From positions 198,091-218,662 of the forward strand of contig BFEA01001069.1 in the NCBI GenBank assembly GCA_003427395.1: a stretch of 20,572 bases of DNA. The letters run 5' to 3'. Positions 8,004 through 16,375 of the stretch are shown piece by piece. Numbering within the stretch: position 1 is the first letter of the stretch; every line of letters begins with the position of its first letter. The stretch is from Chara braunii (taxonomy: Eukaryota; Streptophyta; Charophyceae; Charales; Characeae). The notes under the pieces were generated by a model. The model saw nothing but the letters and a program-made list of their open reading frames with translations. It was not told where the DNA came from and ran no database searches. Both the position numbers and the translations under genes were made by a program.

Positions 8004-11000
8004 TCAAGGTGGGGTACTAATACGTTCCTCATGACCTATCGTGGACAGTAACCATGAGGAAGAAGATAACTTTCCTCTGTTGTCTACCACTGCCAGACCT
8101 GTATTTCTCCCCCAGGTATCCTTGAACCATTCCAACTGATTAACATTTAGTCCCCGAGTAGTGCGCCTGCTCCAATCACAGGTTATGGTTCTTCTTAAAT
8201 CTGCAGTTATACGTTTCTTGATCTGAATGTCAGACATGCATTGATGATGAAACAAGTAATTGTTTCCATCATCCCATATCACCTTCATGATGATTGCTCT
8301 GGAGACCTGTGCCACATACTTCCACTCACTTTTTTCTGCGCAACAACCAGTTAAAATCCAGTCGTCAGTCCACTTGAAGTTGTTTGTTGTGAACCTCTTC
8401 CAGTGCTGGATCCACCAGTCCCAGATCCGCCTTGACGCTGGGCATGACAGCCATAAATGTCTCGTAGTCTCCCAACCCCAACTACACCTCGAACAAGTGG
8501 TAGAAATCGACATTCCTTTTGCAGCTAACCAAACTGCTGAGGCTGTAGCCAAAATACCTTGTAACCATAACATACTTGCTAATTTTTGGGACGGTACAAA
8601 GCTTGCATTTTTTCCCTGGTGATACTCAACACTCCTTGTTCCGCTCTTCTTTTAACTACTGTCGCATACGAATTCTGTTTTACCTTCTGTCTAAGAAATT
8701 CCGTACCCACCTTCGGTTTATAGTCAACCGAGGTTATTGTTTTACTTCTGTCTGCACTGTACCAGCCCAAGCTAATTGGATTACACCCGAGAGTGTTGAG
8801 GGTCAATCCCTGCGCTACCAGCTTCCTTTTGGGCGTCAGACTTGCGCTGTTCCTTCGAGCTAGAGACATTGTAACCACAATTTCTTCAAGATCTGATATC
8901 TGCGGTATATTTTCCTTATTCCCCTGATGAATCTCGTTAGTAAAGGAGAAATCTGTCGACATCTGCCACCTAATCGCTTCATATCCCCCTTCCAATGCTG
9001 GACCTAGGACATGCCAGATATCATCAGTACCATCTGTGATTAATTTCCTACCCCATAAACCTTCCTCAGGTACCGCATCAGACCGTAGTACTCGTTTCCA
9101 ACTGTCAGGAATAGCTGAAATTATTCTCCCCAATTTTTGTTGGATGCCCCTTAACCTTGGCAGTTTTTGTTTCAGTACAGCAACATCGATCCAATCTGAT
9201 TTGCTACCATCCCAAACATCTCTCACTCTCACCACTCCTCTTTCTATCCAGCTCTTTCCGAAGTGACCTGCTGAGCCATTCGCTAAAAACATACGATTCT
9301 CAGAATCTTTTATGTGTGGGTTTTCAAAAAGAATTTCAGATAGGACCGAGTCTCTTGAGGAGGGATGAGACTTCTCCGTTGGAATGAGCTTCTTCCAAGC
9401 TTTCAAAATATCTCCCCAAAATCTTGACTTCAGTTGTTTGTTCACATATGATGGAATCAACAAACATGCCAACACATCTTCTTGCCTGCACAAGGACCAC
9501 TCCTCGCTCAGTATTTGTAAACCCAGGGCCAGCCATGGTTCTTCTATAGAAGACATAAGAGTTTTGATTGACCATTTAGCCAACAGGGCCTGATTCTGTT
9601 GTCTGGGATCCAATATTCCAAGCCCCCCTTGATGTCTGGGGTAAGTAATGGTGTCCCAGGCCACTTTTGACATATAGCCTTCATGCTCCTGCGACTCCGA
9701 TTTCCAAATGAACCTTCCGGACACTTGTTTTATCCTCCGGTATGCTTGGTCTCCTAAACAGTGTACAGCCAATGTGAACCATAGTACCGATCCTGCTGCT
9801 GAAGTCAAGACTAATGCTCTTCCAAGCAGAGAGAGGTGCCTTGTCTGTTTCCAATTTGAGATCCTGTTGCTGTACTTTTCCACCAATATGGCATCTTGAA
9901 ACTCAGAATTATTAACTTGTGATACTTGCACCCCCAACTTTCAAACCCCAGTTCACTCTCAGGTTGTATGAAGGAGGTAGAAAATAGGTTGACTTATTCC
10001 AGTTAATAGAGGTCTCCGATAAGTCACAATATTCATTTAATACTTTCTTCAGGACTCTTAAATGATCTTTATTGTTTAAACAGGCAATCGTCAAGTCATC
10101 CGCTAACGCCCCCTCCTTCCACTGAATACCCATGTTGAGTTTTAACCCTTGGATTTCATAGGTTAATCGAATATCGTCCAAGAGAATTTCCAAGTGTATT
10201 ACAAATAGGAGTGGGGCTAACGTGCAGCCCTGTCTCAGAAAACGGGTGAGAAGAAATTCGTCTGACTGCTGACCATTCACCATCACCGTAGATGTTGCCC
10301 CCGAGTACATTGTTTTGACCCATTGACAGAAGGGAGCACCAAACTCCATATGTTTCAAGGTTGTCATGACAAAAGCCCAACCAACACGATCATACGCTTT
10401 TTCCATATCAAGCAAGAAGATCGCCACGTTCAGATTGTCTTTTGTTATGATTTTCAAGGCTTGAATGGTTGAGGCAATATTGTTCACGATACTTCTCTAC
10501 TTTACGAATGCTCCTTATTCTTTACCAATGAGGTCCGGTAAGTACCTTGCTAGTCTGACCGAGAGCGCTTTCGCTAACAGTTTGTAAGATGCATTCAGTA
10601 ATGATATCGGTCTCCAATTGCGAATTTCCTTCTTATCACCTTTCTTATATAACAGGGATATTACCCCTTTTGACACACTTTTTGTCAAGTCTCCCCCCGT
10701 TAAAACTTGGTTGAAAACACTGAGCAACATGGAACCCAGTTGAGGCCATAAAACTAAATAGGCCTCAATTGGAAGACCATCTTCCCCGGGGCATTTTCCT
10801 TTTGCCATCCTTTTGGCGGCCACTAACAGCTCATCCAATGTCTTTTGAGAATGATTCCAGAAAGTGCTTGTGCTCTTTAAGTCCGAGTCCATATCATCAT
10901 ATGGGCGCCTAGTCGTAAGGATATCTTCAAAATAGAGTCTCGCATACTCACACATTTGTTGCAAATCATCGGAAATCAACCCTTGGGTTGCGAAAGGGTG

Positions 11001-12198
11001 TGATAATTCCTTCATTGGTGGGTGAACTTTCTGTAGGATTAACCGTTTGAATGTTTCTTTCGTGAGTCTGTCCCCCGAAATTATGTTTCTCTGTTCTAAC
11101 CACTCTTTCCACTGCAGTTGATCTTGGATATGCATCTGTTCAAGTTTTATCAGGCACCTTTTCCTCACCATAGACCAGTAAGCATCAGACACCACATCCA
11201 GCCCCAGACTGTCCTCCGCTGTTTTAGTTCTATTAATTAGAGTGCTCTCTTCCTTTCTCCTCGCTTGAGCTTTAATTTGTGAAAAAAACGTTAAAGGTCC
11301 GTTTGAGTATATGTATACCCACTTCCAACCAGTCTTGTTCCGTATTGAACAGGTACTTAGCGTCCATCCACAAGGTAAGCTGTTGTTGAGCCCACTGAAT
11401 CACCCTCGGGTCTTTCAGTAAAGAGACATTCAGTTTATACTATGAGGGACCTCTTTAAGGAGCCTCACTGATCTGAAAAACAGCTATTACCTGTTTGTGG
11501 TCGGACATGTCCATCAAGACAATGTCCACTGCCGCACACTCTAGCCAAGGGTTACCTTTCATCAAGATGTAATCCAACCTTCTCCGAGCCGGTTGGGTCT
11601 GAGACCCAAACCAGGTATATTTGTGGGTCTCCGGATTCAGAACTCTATACGCATCCACCAAATCATATGCAATCAGAAAGGACTGTAACAGTCTGCTGTC
11701 AGTTCTGATAGGACCCACCTCCGGACTATCCAAGCCTGGATTTAAAATGGTATTCCAGTCTGCAGCGATGATTAAATTATCAGAATCAGGGATTTTTCCC
11801 AGTAGCTCCGCTAGGAAATTCACCCTTTCGTTGTACTCTGATGGAACATAAACTGACATCACCGTCCAACCTTTAGTTCCTACTTCAAATTTTACTTAAA
11901 TCCACCTCCCCCATAGGTCGACCATCGAGTCCAGTATCACCGCATCTAAATCCTTATGGATTAATATTGTCGTGCCACCTTTCGTCCTCTAAGCTGGCGA
12001 CCAAAATTGTTGGCCAGTCCACCAACTTTCCAATTCCCTACAACGATTCTCGTTTAATTTAGTTTCCTGAAGACAGGTTACCTGAATTTTCTATTTGTGA
12101 ATCCATGTTTTCAGTCGGCTTCGTTTATACTTTAAATTCGTATCGCACAATCCCCGTACATTCCAGGATGCAAGCTTTAGCTTGCCTCTATGAGGCAT
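8004..12198 (-). pseudogene. LINE A ORF2: endonuclease-reverse transcriptase, broken
   Basis: Start ATG at 12196-12198 overlaps the ORF1 stop. Length is 4195 nt, matching the 4194 nt of LINE B ORF2. Domains in order: AP-type endonuclease (12198-11460) with SWNVRG, CLQETKL, AADWN and MSDH; reverse transcriptase (about 10700-9960) with motif A DMEKAYD and catalytic LADD; connection region; C-terminal zinc finger CSRCSW...HLWLSC (about 8500) with CX2CX8HX4C spacing; TGA at 8004-8006. Defects: in-frame stops at 12091 (TAG), 11989 (TAG), 11896 (TAA), 11455 (TAA), 11440 (TAG), 10515 (TAA) and 10497 (TAG); frameshifts near 11285 (a T run), near 9940 (with loss of several codons) and near 8585. The TAA at 10515 replaces the conserved Gln of DQGAFVK. 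RQGCTLAP has Thr where LINE B has Pro. All listed catalytic residues survive. No RNase H domain is visible. Confidence 0.93.
12188..12198 (-). other. ORF1/ORF2 11-nt overlap of LINE A
   Basis: On the minus strand the sequence is ATGCCTCATAG: the first three bases are the ORF2 start and the last three are the ORF1 stop, in different frames. This is an arrangement suited to termination-reinitiation of translation. The mechanism is inferred, while the overlap itself is directly visible. Confidence 0.85.
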
Positions 12199-14346
12199 GG
12201 AAGATAACGTTGCCGACTGTCAATTGGATGCGGCCCCCGGACCCCTGTCCACCTTGAGACCGTTTTCTCTTTCGGGCTTCCTCCTCTCGAGTTGCATCAT
12301 CCCAAGGCTCCCGGAGTAGCGTCAACAGCTGGGTTGATAGAAGAGACTCTCTCAAAGAGGAAATGGAGAGCCAATCCGCTATCACCACAGTTGAGACCCC
12401 GGGTACAACTCTTATTCCTTGCAACTCTGGGTTGAGTGGCGAAGATAAAATCGACAGTGGAAACCAACTTTTGTTCTGCCCAGCAATTATATCATTGGTT
12501 TCGTTGTTCATTTGAATTTTCAAAGGGACAAAATAAAATCTTATTTTTTCTCCTTTTATGCTTTCTGCGTTCTGCCCTTCAACCCTCGTCTGAGGGACAA
12601 TTCGAATTCTGAGTCCCTCCGGTATGATCCTGGAAACCTTCTTTAGAATCACGTTCCCTGTGAGGGGTGCATTTGCATCAGTAGTGGCCAGTTCCAAGTT
12701 TCCATCATTCGCCTGAGAAACTAATATTACCACCCCTTTGTTTGAATTAGCACATAGCAAAGGGACTAGCACTTTTGGGATTTCTTTGTCGGTCCTCCCC
12801 AAAGTACTGTGAGGCTCCACTTCTGTCAGTATATTCCGATTTCTGGAATCCTTTCTCCGCACCAACCCCCGACACGACTCTATATCCGACGCTTGACTAC
12901 TGTTTTCGCTTCCTGTTCCCCTGTGTTCCTTTTCAGAAGAGTGAGTTCTCGACCTTTTGAATGGAGAGTGATCACTCCTTCTGTTTTTTCCTTTGCTAAT
13001 AACGGCCTCCACTGCCTTTACTAGCGCGTTCCGACCCGCTTCTTCCATTACAGTTTTGTTTTCGTCCTCTTCCCCATCCGACTCTCCATCCCCATCTCCA
13101 TCTTCTTCTGACTCACCCAGCTCTTCATTCTTGTCTAACTTCAAGGACCCGTCATCATCCTTTTCTGAACCTGTTGCAGAGTTACGTTCCAAACCACCTT
13201 TGGGGACTGGACCTTTCATTGCCTTGTCCTTCCTTAGATAGCCTTTCTGAGGACTTGGAGATCTGTTCACTTTTGAGCCCGAAGCTTTCAAGCCACTCAA
13301 GTTTCCTTCATCCCTCTTCCGATTCCGGCTTGGGCTTCTGGACCCCTGGACCGACAGGGACCTAGACCTAGATCTAGATCTACCTCTCGTTTTTGCCGAA
13401 GGCCGCTGACTTTTAGAGACGCTGTTGTTTACTGGAATCGATGTACGGCGCTTCCTTGTAAACCGCCTGAAACCTGTGAGGGGAGGAGCGTCACCCATCG
13501 GAACAAAACCCGAAAAGGAAGGATCCGGTGGGAAGACTTTCTGCCTCATCTGTTGTGTGAACGGATCTGGATCTTCGAAAGCTGGGCAACATTCGTCATT
13601 CTTCGTGTGATAATTTACATGGCACACCGAACACCAAGGGGTAGCGGCATAGATTACCTCAAAATGGTAATCCCCTTGACCCGGAATTCCTACCAGTAGT
13701 CTTGACCTAACCCTTTTCCGTGCTTTGAGTTCCAAGGCAAAACGAACTGTGCCCAGTTCCGGCTTGTCCTCGTATTCCTCGAAGGGGTGCACCTTTGAAG
13801 GATTGCCAATAGCTGGAGAGGTACCCGAGGGCATCTAATCCAGCAAACTTTTAACTCTGCTTCTTTGTATTCCTTCATCTTTGACAATGTCATCCAAGGA
13901 AGAAAGGTGAGGTTATACGTTTTGCTTCCCAAATCCACGTAGTCTTCTTTCTTTTGTTTCAGCCATGTGATGACTGACGCTTGTGAGGAGACAAATGAGG
14001 CTAAATTCTTTCCCTCATTCTGATATCTACCTCTTTTGACCGTGTCCGAAATCAACACTCCGTCATACCATGAGTCTTCGTAGAGACGCACCAATTTCTT
14101 CTTCATATCATTCGGTAAAATCGATGCTCTCTCTTGGAAGAGAATCGTGATTGCATGTTCTCTTAACCATGATAGGTTAAGTTCTGAAAACCCTTCATTC
14201 AGGTCAAACCTGGTGAAATCTTCCCCCAACTCTACAATCCCAATATCCAATCCTGAAGGCAGAATCCCATCTCTATAGCAAGCTTCGAATAAGGAACAGA
14301 GTTGTTTCTTTTCTTCTCTCGAGTAAATTTTCTTCTCCGATGCCAT
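12188..14346 (-). pseudogene. LINE A ORF1: RNA-binding protein, one frameshift
   Basis: The ORF1 protein would bind element RNA and form the retrotransposition particle. The start is the ATG at 14344-14346 in the context ACCATGG, giving about 719 residues if the frame were continuous. Frame is lost by one base near 13836: residues 1-170 are in one frame and the remaining ~548 in another. The first part ends in a block with FLPWM and VCWIR that resembles DUF4283 of plant LINE ORF1 proteins. It is followed about 70 residues later by a zinc-knuckle variant, CSVCHVNYHTKNDEC (CX2CX4HX5C; the standard knuckle is CX2CX4HX4C). Next come an Arg/Ser-rich segment (about 13387-13313), an acidic Asp/Glu stretch (about 13165-13055) and a basic segment with KGKNRR. 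The C-terminal ~200 residues are unrecognised. It ends in TAG at 12188-12190. Confidence 0.85.
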
Positions 14347-14827
14347 GGTAAGAGTTATAGTAAGCACTTTAAGCGTCCTGATGGATATAGGCCTCTATTA
14401 ACTGGACAACCAACCGTTATCTACCAATCATCATGCACACCTACAACGAGGGAGGGACAGGGGTATATGAAAACCGTCCTTCGTTGATGTTCCTTTGTCC
14501 AGTAGTAGAGACGCCTCCAGTATGAGTACGTTCGAGAAAACTCCTGTTCAACTTCGCATATCGACAAACAGATCCCCACGGAAGACAGACCATCACGGGC
14601 TGCTCGCGGGTAGGCTCCACCCGGTCTAAAAGACCGTTGCTCTTCGGGGTGAAGGCAATGTTCCTGACCCTGACCACCATGGCTCAGCCATGGGGTGAGC
14701 AGCACCCCTGACAACCTCGAAATTACCGGCAAAGTACGCGCATAGCTATCAGGGCAACTACCGCAGGGAGAAGCGCGTTAGCGCTACGGCAAGCGGCGCC
14801 CGCCACCACTTTGGCCCTTCAACGCCC
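14347..14827 (-). other. LINE A 5' UTR with hairpin and upstream ATGs
   Basis: 481 nt from the inferred 5' end to the ORF1 ATG. It begins with G-rich sequence. An almost perfect palindrome at 14677-14693 (CCATGGCT, one base, AGCCATGG) holds two upstream ATGs. One opens a 21-codon frame (14691-14626) and the other a 79-codon frame (14680-14441). Both end before the ORF1 start. A LINE 5' UTR normally carries an internal promoter, but I see no clear TATA or initiator motif here. Confidence 0.65.
14441..14680 (-). CDS. Upstream ORF in LINE A 5' UTR, 79 codons
   Basis: Starts MVVRVRN at an ATG in good context within the CCATGG palindrome and ends 95 nt before the ORF1 start. It has no recognisable domain. 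It may simply be an open frame in the leader, or may tune how often ribosomes reach ORF1. Conservation in other copies is the deciding test, and LINE B's 5' UTR lies outside the window. Confidence 0.25.
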   Translation of the reverse strand: MVVRVRNIAFTPKSNGLLDRVEPTREQPVMVCLPWGSVCRYAKLNRSFLERTHTGGVSTTGQRNINEGRFSYTPVPPSL

Positions 14828-14841
14828 TTGTCAGACTTTTT
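14828..14841. repeat. LINE A target-site duplication, 5' side
   Basis: TTGTCAGACTTTTT, identical to 7590-7603. It lies directly before the first base of the LINE A leader (14827 on the minus strand). Confidence 0.75.
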
Positions 14842-15192
14842 CAAGAGTCGAGTTTTCGAGAGTTGAGGCGCCTTCGCCACACAGCACTCTCGAAAGTGTG
14901 ATGGTGTTGGACAAATGATGGAATACGACAGTCCCGCAGCTTTGTTTTTTCCTAATGGCGTAACTTGATAACGGCCTGACAACTCTCGAAAATCAAGGGC
15001 CCGTCCAGTGCCCTCGGGAGGACGCTTGAAAAGAGCGGTGCTGCAGGCTGGGCGTCGACGGCGTTTCGAGAGCTACTCTCAAAACGAGGTTCTGACAACT
15101 CTCCAAAGAGTTTTCGGGCTACAACTCTCAAGTGGCTGTGTGGCGACGGCTCCAACTCTTGAAAACCGGGTTTCAAGAGTGGTGTGGCGAGG
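14842..15192. repeat. Cluster of inverted ACTCTCGAAA motifs
   Basis: No gene is seen. Exact or one-base variants of ACTCTCGAAA occur in both orientations: minus at 14853-14863, plus at 14886-14895, plus at 14982-14992, minus at 15064-15072, and plus near 15075, 15098 and 15124. An inverted pair lies at 15155-15164 and 15171-15180 (ACTCTTGAAA / TTTCAAGAGT, 6-nt gap). Two copies start with GCCACAC-type leaders (14875-14895, and inverted at 15171-15191), as does 7552-7570 across LINE A. Before LINE A inserted, these copies were continuous with the pair at 7561-7590. Confidence 0.8.
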
Positions 15193-15200
15193 GCCTTGAA

Positions 15201-15305
15201 CGCCTGAATGTAGGCGTTTTCATAGAGAAGTGCAGAAAATCGAGATTGAACTGCGTTTCTGCATGTGTGGATATAACCCATCCGGATTCGGGAGCTCAAT
15301 CCAAT
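15201..15305 (+). repeat. Dispersed repeat, right copy
   Basis: Same repeat as 7379-7480, same orientation, about 7.8 kb away. GCAGAAA (15232-15238) pairs with TTTCTGC (15256-15262). The two copies lie on opposite sides of LINE A and outside its target duplications, so they are not part of that element. Confidence 0.65.
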
Positions 15306-15340
15306 CTTCTTCTGGTAAATGGGCCCAGCTTACTGATTGG

Positions 15341-15549
15341 ACCACAGCAAATGATTGAGCCAGGGGCCTGGACCCACTAGCAAGGTATTCTACCACGCCG
15401 TTCAGGATTTCGATCGCGTGTGGCATAGAGTGACTCAGCACGGCCGTCGAATAGATCGGATCGGGACGGCCTGGTAGTTTCCCATCGGGGACTGTAAAGA
15501 TGCCCACCTCCCGTCCAATTAGATGCGTCGAAAAAAAAAAAGAAAAAAA
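15341..15549 (+). mobile_element. Short A-tailed element, possibly a SINE
   Basis: A ~190-bp segment without ORF or LINE similarity ends in an A tail (11 A, G, 7 A at 15531-15549), the mark of an RNA-mediated insertion. It holds TAGCAAGG (around 15379) and, about 30 nt later, TTCGATC (around 15408), which loosely recall the A and B boxes of tRNA-derived SINEs. Both boxes deviate from consensus and no clear target duplication is found (only TTGGAC recurs near both ends). The left boundary is a guess. It could instead be a processed fragment of a host transcript. Confidence 0.3.
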
Positions 15550-15913
15550 GTTGGACTAACTTGGACATGATAGCTCCTGGCTTTGCGTGGGCGGGAAGTC
15601 TGGATTTTATGGGCTCTAAAGGGGGGGGATGATTTCCAGACTTCGTTTTATTTATTTTTTGGCTCTGAGAAATAGAACTTCAAATGTGAAATTCAGATAT
15701 CGTGGTGGGTCTGACAGGAACGCTTCCGCGTCTGACGGATGGCATCATGCGATACATGGGGATGAATGTATCCCTATAGCCATTACTTGTTCATCCTCGT
15801 GGCTGTGTTCGTGGACACATTTTATTGCCACGGTACATCACTATGAAGACTTACATAAAGGAAATCGTACCAACCCATGAATTCGGGTGCACAGTTGTTC
15901 TTCATAGTAACTG
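15550..15913. other. Unassigned spacer before LINE B
   Basis: No gene is recognised. An 83-codon plus-strand frame (15629-15880) has no recognisable motif. A 10-bp perfect inverted repeat, GAAGTCTGGA (15595-15604) and TCCAGACTTC (15635-15644), has a 30-nt loop that includes a G8 run. Confidence 0.5.
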
Positions 15914-15934
15914 TTTTTTTTTTTTTTTTTTTTT

Positions 15935-16375
15935 GAGAAATAGCATAGTTTCATTATACAGGCAAAAGGAGGCCGGGAATCCCTCCACATCTCAACCCGG
16001 AAAGGAGAACCAAGCCTCAGAGAGGCTAACTGGAAACCGGGTCCAGTGTCCCATGCTCCGATCCACAGTCTTGCTATTTCTGAAACAAACGGGAACAAAT
16101 AGACCTAACAGACACTACCACAGGCCACAAAAGATCGAGCTATCCCTTTAATGTTGATCCTACAGTCATTCATAACCGGGAGCATTACCCGACTTCGCTT
16201 CAATAGAGCCTATCTACGACTCACCACAAGCTCCTAAGAGCTGCTGTCTGTCGTTCTGCGTACATTACCCAAAATCACCTCCAGAGGCCTAAACTCCCCC
16301 TCGTACTGAGAACCAACACTCATTCCATCAAACCTCAGCTCCTACCTAATAAATTCAACATTATTCGAAGTTTAC
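15935..16375 (-). other. LINE B 3' UTR
   Basis: 441-nt trailer. In transcript order it contains the conserved hairpin (16192-16176), then ~130 nt without a LINE A counterpart, then the CTGGA/TCCAG stem (16046-16030), the CCGGG/CCCGG stem (16000-15973) and CCCGGCCTC before the A tail. The modules match LINE A, but the hairpin lies upstream of the CTGGA stem instead of downstream. Confidence 0.75.
16176..16192 (-). other. Conserved 3' UTR hairpin, LINE B copy
   Basis: On the minus strand TCGGG pairs with CCCGG around TAATGCT. Its closing pair inside the loop is G-C, where LINE C and LINE E have C-G, a compensatory change. Confidence 0.7.

Larger units (their letters stand above)
7599..14827 (-). 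mobile_element. LINE A: full-length, decayed L1-like retrotransposon
   Basis: About 7.2 kb on the minus strand. In transcript order it has a 5' UTR (14827-14347) beginning GGGCGTTGAAGG, ORF1 (14346-12188), ORF2 (12198-8004), a 3' UTR (8003-7634) and a 35-nt A tail (T tract 7599-7633). The 14-bp direct repeats outside both ends fix the boundaries and show insertion by target-primed reverse transcription without 5' truncation. Both ORFs are broken, so it is not autonomous now. It is the same family type as LINE B but clearly diverged, judging by many amino-acid differences in aligned blocks. Its tail lies 324 bp from that of LINE E, in tail-to-tail orientation. Confidence 0.9.

Noticed and set aside
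7561-15180. ACTCTCGAAA motifs as heat-shock elements
   Set aside because: Heat-shock elements need alternating GAA/TTC units at fixed 5-bp spacing, and these motifs are irregularly spaced.
7276-15330. Long terminal repeats of an LTR retrotransposon flanking 7.8 kb
   Set aside because: The flanking blocks are short and diverged. The interior is a complete LINE with its own target duplications, with no primer-binding site, integrase or protease.
15220-15507. 95-codon minus-strand frame that looks protein-like and shares residues with a frame near 7400-7490
   Set aside because: The shared part is the dispersed repeat. Nucleotide differences fall at all codon positions without third-position bias, so the similarity is at DNA level.
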